Notes: generated by a model from the letters alone, not told the origin. Positions 1-5,595 are shown, counted from the first letter of the stretch. The stretch: 7,195 bases of DNA from Oscillospiraceae bacterium (GCA_020866945.1 JAJBVW010000184.1:1-7195); one strand, 5' to 3'. A program made the numbers and translations.

Positions 1-1185
1 CGCTTCGTCAGACTCGATGGTCAGATATATGGTGCTGTGCAGCTCGCCGTCCCCGTCCAGGTCGAAGCCTACGTCGGCCTCCTCTACGGTCAGATCCTGC
101 TCGTTGATGTATTCCATGTAAGCCGCGGCCAGGTACTCGGCTACCTGGGCCTGGAAGTCAGAGCCAAAGGAATAGTCCGCATCCAGATAGTACTCGAAAG
201 CCAGGGCCATGTCCGCCTCATATAGAGAAGTGATAGCGCTGTAGGCGATGCAGCCCCAGGCTCCGTCGGACAGGGAGACCTCCTCCCCATTGATGGTGAC
301 GGTGGTGGAGTAGGTGCCGTCCTCATTCAGGTAGCAGCCAACAGCCCCCCCCTCCGCCTGATAGGGGTAGAAGTCAGCATTGTTGGAGGTGGCGGCAAAC
401 ATAACGGCGTGAGCGCCGCCGCCGGATCCGCCGGTGGAGACAAAGTAATCTACACTGCCGGGCAGGTTGCCCAGCAGGATATTGTATTTCACAAACCGGG
501 CGGCGGCCTTCTGATCAGCCAGACAGGAGGGGGCATCGCCGGTGTAGTAGGTGTTGCCGTCCTCATCGGTGACGGTGTCCTGCTTACCGCGGTTGCCGCA
601 GGCCACGTTGATGTAGCCCTCCGACGCATAGGTGGTGGCAGCCAGCGTGTTGGTGGAGGAGGAGTAGCCCGCTGCACCGGTATTGATGATCACCGGGGCG
701 GTAGCGGCAGTGTAGACCTGGCCGTTGGTGCTGGTGATCTCTGCGTCGTAGTCGATGACCAGGGAGCCGTTTACCGCCTGGGAATAGCTGTCCGCCGTTA
801 CGTCGGCCTCGCCGTCTCCATCGGTGTCAATGCCGGTGACATAGCCGCCGGGGACGCAGACGGAAACGCCTTCCTCGTCCTCGATCTCCGGGTAGGCTAC
901 GGCGGAGACAATGGACATGACCCAGGCGTCCGCACTGGAATTATAGCTCCAGGTATAGTCGGTATTGTTGGCAAGATTCAGGGTGTACTCGATATATTCC
1001 TTGTCGGACGACACGGAATCCGTTGCAGAAGTCTCCTGGGAGTCCGCCGCCTCGGCGGTCTCTTCAGAATCCGCCAATGCAGTCTCCTCGGAATCGGTCG
1101 TTTCAGATTCTGAGGATGTGCTGCCGCAGGCAGTCAGGCAGAAAAGCATGGAAATAATACAAAGCAGCGCTGTCAGTTTTCTCAT
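1..1185 (-). CDS. Secreted lipoprotein with subtype-B tannase/feruloyl-esterase-like alpha/beta-hydrolase domain (partial, C-terminus outside window)
   Basis: Reading the minus strand from the ATG at 1185-1183 gives 395 codons with no stop before the window edge. The N-terminus is a lipoprotein signal (MRKLTALL..., lipobox LTAC, lipidated Cys about residue 20), then a Ser/Glu/Thr/Asp-rich linker to about residue 55. The body has an N-R-G motif near 198 (CGNRGK), a GDAPSC...DQKAAARFVKYN block near 225-244, a nucleophile elbow STGGSGGGAHA with GxSxG and Ser254, then NNADFYPY and an AITSLYEADMALAFEYY block. This order resembles bacterial subtype-B tannases and related esterases, which hydrolyse galloyl or other phenolic esters. 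That assignment is from memory of the family, and the true substrate is open. The catalytic Asp and His are probably in the missing C-terminus. AAGGAG (complement of 1195-1200) lies 9 nt before the ATG. It is divergent from the glycosyltransferase gene. A generic carboxylesterase is the main alternative. Confidence 0.82.
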   Translation of the reverse strand, partial: MRKLTALLCIISMLFCLTACGSTSSESETTDSEETALADSEETAEAADSQETSATDSVSSDKEYIEYTLNLANNTDYTWSYNSSADAWVMSIVSAVAYPEIEDEEGVSVCVPGGYVTGIDTDGDGEADVTADSYSQAVNGSLVIDYDAEITSTNGQVYTAATAPVIINTGAAGYSSSTNTLAATTYASEGYINVACGNRGKQDTVTDEDGNTYYTGDAPSCLADQKAAARFVKYNILLGNLPGSVDYFVSTGGSGGGAHAVMFAATSNNADFYPYQAEGGAVGCYLNEDGTYSTTVTINGEEVSLSDGAWGCIAYSAITSLYEADMALAFEYYLDADYSFGSDFQAQVAEYLAAAYMEYINEQDLTVEEADVGFDLDGDGELHSTIYLTIESDEA

Positions 1186-1276
1186 AGGGAAACGCTCCTT
1201 TTCAGGTGAGCCGTGCGCAAAAGCGCCAAAGGTTTCTTCATATCAGTTGATCTTCCTTTCAAAAAAAGATGAAGTG

Positions 1277-1305
1277 ATTATACACCGTGCACAGCAAGGA
1301 AAAAA
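1277..1305 (-). promoter_or_regulatory. Candidate sigma-70-type promoter for the lipoprotein gene
   Basis: On the minus strand a perfect TATAAT (complement of 1277-1282) lies about 90 nt upstream of the lipoprotein ATG. The -35 position at 17 nt spacing is only T-rich (TTTTTT), a weak match to TTGACA. No extended -10 TGn motif is present. The -10 is convincing and the -35 is not, so this is a candidate only. Confidence 0.35.
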
Positions 1306-1374
1306 CGTAAATTCGGTGAATAATTGATGAACACAACATGAATAGATGGAAGAAGTAAAGCTACCAACTGGGGC

Positions 1375-1403
1375 TGAAGATGAAATGTTTCGAAATTTAT
1401 AAT
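1375..1403 (+). promoter_or_regulatory. Candidate promoter for the glycosyltransferase gene
   Basis: A perfect TATAAT sits at 1398-1403, with TGAAGA (three of six matches to TTGACA) at 1375-1380 and a 17-nt spacer. It is about 90 nt upstream of the ATG at 1494. The AT-rich setting fits a promoter, but the -35 is poor. Confidence 0.3.
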
Positions 1404-1493
1404 ACCATCTTAATCACCCTTTAATTTATCACTCACAGGGGTTTCATGGGCGGCTGGTATGCTGGAAGCATCTTGAAAAGAGAGGTGGTTTCC

Positions 1494-1589
1494 ATGCTTT
1501 TGGCGATTGCGAAGGCGCTGGGTATTGCGGCGGGGATTGTGTGGGCGGTCTGTATGGGGTATCAGGCCGTTCTCTGGGCCGCGCCCTGA
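1494..1589 (+). pseudogene. N-terminal membrane segment of the glycosyltransferase, cut off by an in-frame TGA (31 codons)
   Basis: The ATG at 1494 has the better ribosome site in this region (AGAGGTGG at 1481-1488, about 5 nt spacing). It opens a 31-codon frame (MLLAIAKALGIAAGIVWAVC...) that is one hydrophobic membrane helix ending ...VLWAAP, then TGA at 1587-1589. The very next codon is the ATG that starts the catalytic body, in the same reading frame. Membrane GT2 enzymes commonly begin with one such helix before the GT-A domain, so this is most simply the original N-terminus of that enzyme, separated by a nonsense change. Alternatives are a genuine small membrane peptide with translational restart (TGA-ATG abutting), readthrough of the TGA, or a sequencing error. 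Confidence 0.6.
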
Positions 1590-2777
1590 ATGAAGGATGC
1601 GTGGGGGACAGCGTCCCCGCCGGAACGGCTGAACCGCTATGGGGTTCTGATTGCCGCCCGGAACGAGGAGGCTGTGCTGCCCCAGCTTATCCAAAGCCTA
1701 CGGGAGCAGGATTATCCCCAGCAGCTTATCCATATTTATGTGGTCGCGGACAACTGCACCGACGGTACAGCCCGGGCTGCCCGGGCGGCGGGAGCCACGG
1801 TGTATGAGCGGTTCAATCTGGCTCAGGTGGGGAAGGGCTATGCCCTGGAATGGCTGCTCGACCGCATCCGGGAGGAGGGGACCCTCCGGGGCTATGACGG
1901 CTTTTTCATTTTCGACGCGGACAACCTGCTGGCCCCGGACTATATCCGCCGGATGAATGAGACCTTTTCCGCCGGGTATCCCGCCGTCACCAGCCTGCGA
2001 AACAGCAAGAATTTCTCCGCCGGATGGGTCGCTCATGGCTATGCCCTGTGGTTTCTGCATGAATCTCAATTCCTGAACCGGGGCCGGATGGCGCTGGGGA
2101 GCAGCTGCATGGTGTCCGGCACGGGCTATGTGGTCTCCCGCGCGCTGCTGGATAAGGCGGGGGGCTGGCCCTTCCATCTGATGACAGAGGACGCGGAGTT
2201 CACCGCGTGGTGCGCCGTGAACGGCGTGAAGGTGGGCTACTGCCAGGAGGCGGTGTTTTATGACGAGCAGCCCGTGACGCTGCGGGCCTCCTGGAATCAG
2301 CGGCTGCGCTGGGTGAAGGGCTATATGCAGATGCTCGGCTATTACGGCGGACGGCTCCTGCGGGGAATATTCAAAAAGGGCGGCCTGCCGTGTCTGGATA
2401 TGCTGCTGGCCTATCTGCCGTCCTTCGTCGGGGCGGGGCTTTCCTGTCTGTCCTGCCTTGCGCTGGCCATGTGGCTGTTGACCTCCGGCGGCGGCTGGCT
2501 TGCCGTGCTGCGGGTGCTGGCGCTGGGAACGGCGCAGCTGCTGGGCGGTATGCTCCTGCTGGGCCTTTATACCACCGTGAGCCAGTGGCGGCGTATCCCG
2601 CTCTCCGCGGGGCAGAAGCTGGCGCGGTGCCTTACCTTTCCCCTGTTCATGGCCACCTATCTCCCCGTTGCGGCGGCGGCCCTGGTCGTGGACGTGGGCT
2701 GGCGGCCCATTCCCCACACGCCCATTCCCGAACGTCCTCCCGTCCAGCCGGTTCGCCAGATGACGAGGACGGGGTGA
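1590..2777 (+). CDS. Membrane-bound family 2 glycosyltransferase (NodC/BcsA/IcaA-like), catalytic body
   Basis: This 395-aa protein is a processive-type GT2 enzyme, expected to transfer a sugar from a nucleotide-sugar on the cytoplasmic face of the membrane to a polysaccharide or glycolipid. Visible motifs in order: YGVLIAARNEE (17-27); VVADNCTD with Asp54; FDADN with Asp109 and Asp111 (DxD, metal/UDP-sugar binding); TED at 199-201 (catalytic base region); and QRLRW at 237-241, the Q/RxxRW product-channel signature. Three hydrophobic stretches follow at about 272-298, 302-330 and 346-368, ending in a Pro-rich tail. The ATG used here has no clear ribosome site. The natural start is probably 1494, in frame upstream, so the first membrane helix is detached by the TGA at 1587-1589. 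The catalytic region itself looks complete. Acceptor and sugar donor cannot be told from sequence. The next gene starts 69 nt downstream. Confidence 0.88.
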   Translation: MKDAWGTASPPERLNRYGVLIAARNEEAVLPQLIQSLREQDYPQQLIHIYVVADNCTDGTARAARAAGATVYERFNLAQVGKGYALEWLLDRIREEGTLRGYDGFFIFDADNLLAPDYIRRMNETFSAGYPAVTSLRNSKNFSAGWVAHGYALWFLHESQFLNRGRMALGSSCMVSGTGYVVSRALLDKAGGWPFHLMTEDAEFTAWCAVNGVKVGYCQEAVFYDEQPVTLRASWNQRLRWVKGYMQMLGYYGGRLLRGIFKKGGLPCLDMLLAYLPSFVGAGLSCLSCLALAMWLLTSGGGWLAVLRVLALGTAQLLGGMLLLGLYTTVSQWRRIPLSAGQKLARCLTFPLFMATYLPVAAAALVVDVGWRPIPHTPIPERPPVQPVRQMTRTG

Positions 2778-2785
2778 TAAAAACC

Positions 2786-2812
2786 GGGACAGCATCGGGC
2801 GGATGCTGTCCC
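2786..2812. terminator. Perfect 11-bp hairpin after the glycosyltransferase gene
   Basis: GGGACAGCATC (2786-2796), loop GGGCG and GATGCTGTCCC (2802-2812) form an uninterrupted stem 9 nt after the glycosyltransferase stop. On the plus strand no T-run follows (AGAGAACC). On the minus strand the stem is followed by GGTTTTTATCA, as in an intrinsic terminator. It may be a bidirectional terminator whose plus-side T-tract has decayed, or a stopper of antisense transcription. The stem is directly visible; the function is inferred. Confidence 0.55.
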
Positions 2813-2846
2813 AGAGAACCTGTCCACCGATACATGAGGAGAAAAA

Positions 2847-3146
2847 ATGACAGGACTGATTATATTTATGATTGGACTGCTGCTTGGGACTGTGTGCGTT
2901 ACGCTGGTGCTTCGGTGCGGCAGTTCAACGCTCCTTTTGACGCGGCAGTTGCGATTTACAAGAGACGCGGACTTATGCGGGGAACGATTTACCGCCGCCA
3001 TGGGCCTGAAGGCTGTGACCTGGGCCATGGGAATGCTGTGTGTCGTATACGGCGTGAGCTTTTTATACTGCGCCATAGCCAGGGACTCCGTGAGCTGGGA
3101 GACATTTTACAGCGTCTGGGCCAGGGTGTGCTGCTTATTTTGGTAG
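2847..3146 (+). CDS. Small membrane protein of unknown function
   Basis: This is a 99-aa protein with a good ribosome site (GAGGAG at 2836-2841, 5 nt before ATG). Hydrophobic segments at about residues 3-22 (IIFMIGLLLGTVCVTLVL) and 54-78 (AVTWAMGMLCVVYGVSFLYC) flank a basic/polar stretch with RQLRFTRDADLCGERF, so it is probably a two-helix inner-membrane protein. I do not recognise the family. Its end (SVWARVCCLFW, TAG) overlaps the frame of the next feature. If two bases of the GTGTG at 3126-3130 were removed, the frame would continue ...ARVLLILVGIAEYIVSEN, giving a third hydrophobic segment, so the stop may be a frameshift product. Another frame beginning at ATG 2834 is also open across here, but its translation is polar and looks like a shadow. 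Confidence 0.6.
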   Translation: MTGLIIFMIGLLLGTVCVTLVLRCGSSTLLLTRQLRFTRDADLCGERFTAAMGLKAVTWAMGMLCVVYGVSFLYCAIARDSVSWETFYSVWARVCCLFW

Positions 3147-3721
3147 GTATCGCAGAGTACATCGTTTCCGAAAATGTTGCGGAAAAAATCAAGGCCCGCG
3201 CCTGGAGACAGCTTTGGCGGGGATGCTGGCAAAGACTGCTGCCGCTGGCGATTATGCTGACCGGCACGGCGGTCTATCTCTGGCTGAATTACGCAGTGGA
3301 AGGGAACCCGTTCCAATTTACTGTTTACCAGCGGGAACACTGGTATCAGTATCTGGTTCCCGTGACAAAATGCCTGTCGGTGATTATAGGACAGCTCACC
3401 ACAAGCGGCGTAAGACTTCTGTTTACCGTATGGCTGCCAGAATTTCTTATCTTTCTGTTGTGTCTGGGATGTCTGCTATATGCGGCACAGCGACTGCCGG
3501 TGACATATGGCGCATATTTTCTTGGCTGTGTGCTGCTGAATTATTCCTTGAGCTGGCCCCTGAGCTGCGGGCGATATATGGCCTGCGCCTTTCCTCTGCC
3601 CGTAACGATTGCCGCCGCCGGCGAACGCCGTCCGCTTCTGTGTCAGGGCATGGCCTGTCTGTTCGCCGTTTTACAGGGAGCTTATCTATACGCTTTTTTG
3701 TCCGGAACCTCCATATGGTGA
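3128..3721 (+). CDS. C-terminal half of a PIG-V-like membrane glycosyltransferase (5'-truncated remnant)
   Basis: The frame from a possible GTG at 3128 gives about 197 residues with several membrane helices. Recognisable blocks are WRQLWRGCWQRLLPLAI, then YLWLNYAVEGNPFQF followed by YQREHWYQ, VWLPEFLIFLLCLGCLLYAAQRL, and LSCGRYMACAFPLPVTIAA near the C-terminus. The GNPF-F-YQ-EHW and GRYM-FPL patterns resemble the second half of PIG-V-type mannosyltransferase-like proteins of Bacillota, which use lipid-linked sugars. The N-terminal half expected there, with the catalytic Asp-bearing first loop, is absent, and what precedes is an unrelated small membrane protein in another frame. No ribosome site is visible at 3128; ATG 3254 is another possible start. 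It is most likely a deletion remnant. Family assignment is from memory and moderate. Confidence 0.5.
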   Translation: MLLILVGIAEYIVSENVAEKIKARAWRQLWRGCWQRLLPLAIMLTGTAVYLWLNYAVEGNPFQFTVYQREHWYQYLVPVTKCLSVIIGQLTTSGVRLLFTVWLPEFLIFLLCLGCLLYAAQRLPVTYGAYFLGCVLLNYSLSWPLSCGRYMACAFPLPVTIAAAGERRPLLCQGMACLFAVLQGAYLYAFLSGTSIW

Positions 3722-3746
3722 CGGCGTTCGCCCGAAGCGTCCCGGA

Positions 3747-4397
3747 TTATGGCGCCTGCAAATCGCATACCACCAGCAGGGCGCCGTCCTTTACGCTGAT
3801 TTCGGCGTGGTCGGCGGTGAAATCGTTTCCCATGCCCAGGGGGAAATCCGGGGTCAGAACAGCATTTTCCAGCTGGTATTTTGTGCCGCGGATGGACACG
3901 CCCTGACAGGGGCCGCCGAAGGCGAAAACGGAGAGCTTGCCGCCGGTGCGGGGGAGGGTGACGGCCTGATTTTTCAGCATTTGCAGGCGGGTGTGGCCGT
4001 CGGAAAGGACGGCCTGGCCGCCCCGGTTCGCGATATAGAGCATGGTCTGGAGATTTGCCAGGGTGTGATCCATGCGTCCGCCCAGGCCGCCGATGATGAG
4101 AAAGCTGCGCCAGCCCCGATCCCAGGCGTATTTGACGCAGAGCATGGTGTCCGTGTCGTCCTTGACGACGGGATGGAAAATCACCGTCCCCGTTCCGGGA
4201 GGCTGGGCGGAGTCAAAATCCCCGATGACCGCCGCCGGAACCGCCCCCGCCTGGGCCGCCAGCGCATATCCTCCGTCCGCGCAGAGAATAAGGTCGTCCC
4301 CCTGGGGCGCTTCATAGGCCGTCGACGGGTCGCCCTGACACCAGGCGGTGAAAATGACGCATCGCCCCCCGTGGGGCGCAGAATCGGACAGGGGCAA
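3747..4397 (-). CDS. thiN: Thiamine pyrophosphokinase ThiN
   Basis: This 216-aa enzyme transfers pyrophosphate from ATP to thiamine to make thiamine diphosphate (EC 2.7.6.2), in the cytoplasm. Motifs in order: CADGGY (39-44), IGDFDS (58-63), KDDTDT (79-84), GGLGGRMDHTLANLQ (103-117) and, in the C-terminal beta domain, GTKYQLENAVL with GMGNDF (188-193) and ISVKDGALLVV. Length is normal for bacterial TPKs. The start is uncertain: the frame closes with TAG a few codons upstream, TTG at 4397 is the best available start, and no clear ribosome site precedes it. ThiN proteins usually begin right before the RCVIF strand, so the first ten residues may be non-native. An ATG at 4352 (minus) is out of frame with the protein. 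It is convergent with the PIG-V remnant, 25 nt between the stops. In other Clostridia thiN often lies near rsgA/rpe, which are absent here. Confidence 0.9.
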   Translation of the reverse strand: MPLSDSAPHGGRCVIFTAWCQGDPSTAYEAPQGDDLILCADGGYALAAQAGAVPAAVIGDFDSAQPPGTGTVIFHPVVKDDTDTMLCVKYAWDRGWRSFLIIGGLGGRMDHTLANLQTMLYIANRGGQAVLSDGHTRLQMLKNQAVTLPRTGGKLSVFAFGGPCQGVSIRGTKYQLENAVLTPDFPLGMGNDFTADHAEISVKDGALLVVCDLQAP

Positions 4398-4451
4398 CCC
4401 GGCCAGAGAAAACTAACCCGCCCGGCGCCGCGTGAAATTGTTGTCTTTTGC

Positions 4452-4481
4452 TTGACGGACGGCGGGAAGGTACGATATAAT
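4452..4481 (+). promoter_or_regulatory. Strong sigma-70-type promoter of the leader unit
   Basis: TTGACG (4452-4457) and a perfect TATAAT (4476-4481) are separated by 18 nt. This is the best promoter match in the window. Transcription would begin near 4488 and enter the short ORF at 4524. No comparable promoter is seen between the terminator at 4618-4668 and the surface-protein start at 4744, so this promoter may also serve that gene by readthrough. Confidence 0.65.
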
Positions 4482-4523
4482 AAAATAGAGCTATAAAAAA
4501 TAATCGAAAGGACTTGACACGGC

Positions 4524-4574
4524 ATGGCGCTGCGCGGCAAAATTTCAGCAAGCAAGCAAGCAAGCAAAGCATAA
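4524..4574 (+). CDS. 16-codon leader peptide ORF containing a tetranucleotide repeat
   Basis: ATG GCG CTG CGC GGC... encodes MALRGKISASKQASKA and stops at TAA 4572-4574. AAAGGA at 4507-4512 lies about 11 nt upstream, a usable if slightly distant ribosome site. The repeating SKQAS residues come from five AGCA units. The ORF sits between a strong promoter and a strong terminator and ends one base before the 3' arm of an inner stem (4575-4580), which is where an attenuator leader peptide would be expected. I have an unverified recollection of similar SKQAS-type short hypothetical proteins in clostridial genomes. The translation product itself may be irrelevant, or the unit may be a small RNA. 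Confidence 0.5.
   Translation: MALRGKISASKQASKA
4547..4566 (+). repeat. (AGCA)5 tetranucleotide microsatellite
   Basis: Five perfect tandem AGCA units lie inside the short leader ORF. Tetranucleotide tracts inside coding frames are classic slipped-strand phase-variation sites in other bacteria. Here loss or gain of one unit would change the ORF length from 16 codons to 49 (four units, stop at 4675-4677) or 30 (six units), by direct reading of the sequence. Confidence 0.85.
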
Positions 4575-4617
4575 CCGCGCCCTTTTTTCCTGTCAAGCGG
4601 CAAATTCCATAAATTTC

Positions 4618-4668
4618 AAAGGCACATTCTGTCCATTTTTCGACGGACAGGATGCGCCTTTTTGTTTT
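4618..4668 (+). terminator. Intrinsic terminator between the leader ORF and the surface-protein gene
   Basis: AAAGGC-A-CAT-T-CTGTCC (4618-4634) pairs with GGACAG-G-ATG-C-GCCTTT (4645-4661), with one A/C mismatch and one T-G wobble. The loop is ten nt (ATTTTTCGAC), and TTTTTGTTTT follows. It is a strong rho-independent terminator on the plus strand, ending a predicted transcript of about 180 nt from the promoter at 4452. It lies 76 nt upstream of the surface-protein ATG, which suggests attenuation or a separate small transcript. Confidence 0.85.
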
Positions 4669-4743
4669 CTCTCATAGGGCGCACACGATGTCCCCAGGCG
4701 ATATGCCAGTCGTGAATTTTTTTCTGAAAGGAAATACGAGACC

Positions 4744-5595
4744 ATGAAACAAAGAATGTTAGCCATCCTGCTGACTCTGCTGCTCGCGTTCTCCCTGCTG
4801 CCCGCTGCGGTATTTGCGGACGAGACCAGCGGCGAGGCCGACGCCTCGGGGGAGACAGGGGCGGCCCAGGAGGAGGAACCCGAAGCCTCGGCGGAGACAG
4901 AGGCAGACCCGGCAGAGGAGGCCAGCGGCGAACCCGCCCAGGAAGCGTCTGACGACCCCGCCAGCGAGGAGGCTGTCACGGCGTCCCTGGAAACGGAGGA
5001 GACGGAGGCCCTTGTCCTAGGCTCCGCGGCCCTTACGGCAGGGGAGGGGACGAAGCTGACCAGTGACGGCGGGTCGCTTAGCAGCGGGAGCTATTATTTG
5101 GCCAGTAGCGTCACACTGACGAATAACATCACCATACCCTCAGGGGCGGAAGTCACCATCGACCTTTGCGGCTATACCCTGACCGGGGCAGGAGGCGGTT
5201 CCGTCATTACCGTGAAAGGCACACTGATTTTGACGGACAGCGACACGAGCGGAACCGGCAAGGTCACAGGCGGGTCAGCCAGCTTCGGCAGTGGTGTGTA
5301 TGTAAGCGGCGGTTCCTTTACCTTGGAGAGCGGCACAATCACTGGCAATACTGCGACTGGCAGCGGCGGCGGTGTATATGTAAGCAAAGGGTCCTTTACC
5401 ATGAAGGGCGGCGCGATTTCGGGCAATACTGCGACCAACCACGGCGGCGGTGTGTATGTAACCACCAATAGTACCTTTACTATGGAGGGTGGCACGATTA
5501 CAGACAATACTGCAACTACCTATTCTGGCGGCGGTGTGCATGTAAGATCCAACTGCACATTCACCATGACGGGCGGCACGATTTCGGGAAACTAA
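4744..5595 (+). CDS. N-terminal part of a large secreted surface protein with beta-helix rungs, ended by an in-frame TAA
   Basis: The ATG at 4744 follows AAAGGAAA (4728-4735). A signal peptide (MKQRMLAILLTLLLAFSLLPAAVFA, residues 1-25) leads into an acidic Glu/Ala/Ser linker (about 26-92). A lead-in region follows with SYYLASSVTLTNNITIPSGA and IDLCGYTLTGAGGGSVI, a pattern that commonly precedes such repeats in clostridial surface proteins. From residue 182 come 26-28-residue rungs, (G)GGVYV...FTMxGGTIxxNTAT, typical of a right-handed parallel beta-helix similar to PMP-like repeats. The frame stops at TAA 5593-5595 in mid-repeat, just after GGTISGN. The same frame resumes for more than 500 codons after two more stops, so the 283-aa product is a truncated fragment of a bigger protein. 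The likely role is cell-surface adhesion or interaction. No sortase or other anchor is visible in this part. Confidence 0.85.
   Translation: MKQRMLAILLTLLLAFSLLPAAVFADETSGEADASGETGAAQEEEPEASAETEADPAEEASGEPAQEASDDPASEEAVTASLETEETEALVLGSAALTAGEGTKLTSDGGSLSSGSYYLASSVTLTNNITIPSGAEVTIDLCGYTLTGAGGGSVITVKGTLILTDSDTSGTGKVTGGSASFGSGVYVSGGSFTLESGTITGNTATGSGGGVYVSKGSFTMKGGAISGNTATNHGGGVYVTTNSTFTMEGGTITDNTATTYSGGGVHVRSNCTFTMTGGTISGN

Larger units (their letters stand above)
1186..1493. other. Divergent intergenic region
   Basis: This stretch separates the minus-strand lipoprotein gene from the plus-strand glycosyltransferase gene. It is clearly more AT-rich than its flanks. It holds the ribosome site of the lipoprotein gene (AAGGAG on minus, 1195-1200), a TATAAT box on each strand (listed separately), a tiny GCGC-AAAA-GCGC inverted repeat around 1215-1226, and the AGAGGTGG ribosome site at 1481-1488 for the plus-strand gene. 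I see no convincing gene, tRNA or terminator here. Confidence 0.6.
4513..4597 (+). promoter_or_regulatory. Nested stem enclosing the leader ORF and AGCA tract
   Basis: Two nested complementary pairs bracket the repeat: outer CTTGACA (4513-4519) with TGTCAAG (4591-4597), and inner GCGCGG (4532-4537) with CCGCGC (4575-4580). An alternative inner pairing is GGCGC (4526-4530) with GCGCC (4577-4581). The inner 3' arm is followed by CCTTTTTT, so the inner stem could itself resemble a weak terminator. The outer arm begins just after the ribosome site, so it could affect initiation. The complementarity is seen; folding and role are inferred. Confidence 0.4.

Noticed and set aside
409..1113. 234-codon plus-strand frame opposite the lipoprotein gene
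   Set aside because: It is the antisense of a well-supported lipoprotein with signal peptide, lipobox, ribosome site and esterase motifs; its Gly/Val-rich translation shows no domain.
1878..1900. GGAGG/CCTCC inverted repeat inside the glycosyltransferase
   Set aside because: A short GC-rich chance stem within a coding region, with no T-tract.
1698..2795. 365-codon minus-strand frame opposite the glycosyltransferase
   Set aside because: The translation is low-complexity, rich in Pro, Gln, His and Arg, and lies antisense to clear GT2 motifs; a GC-rich shadow.
2390..3127. Long frame running from inside the glycosyltransferase into the PIG-V-like segment (including an ATG at 2834)
   Set aside because: Before about 3128 its translation is polar, Arg-rich and without domain character, while the overlapping frames encode a GT2 membrane domain and a hydrophobic protein with a GAGGAG site.
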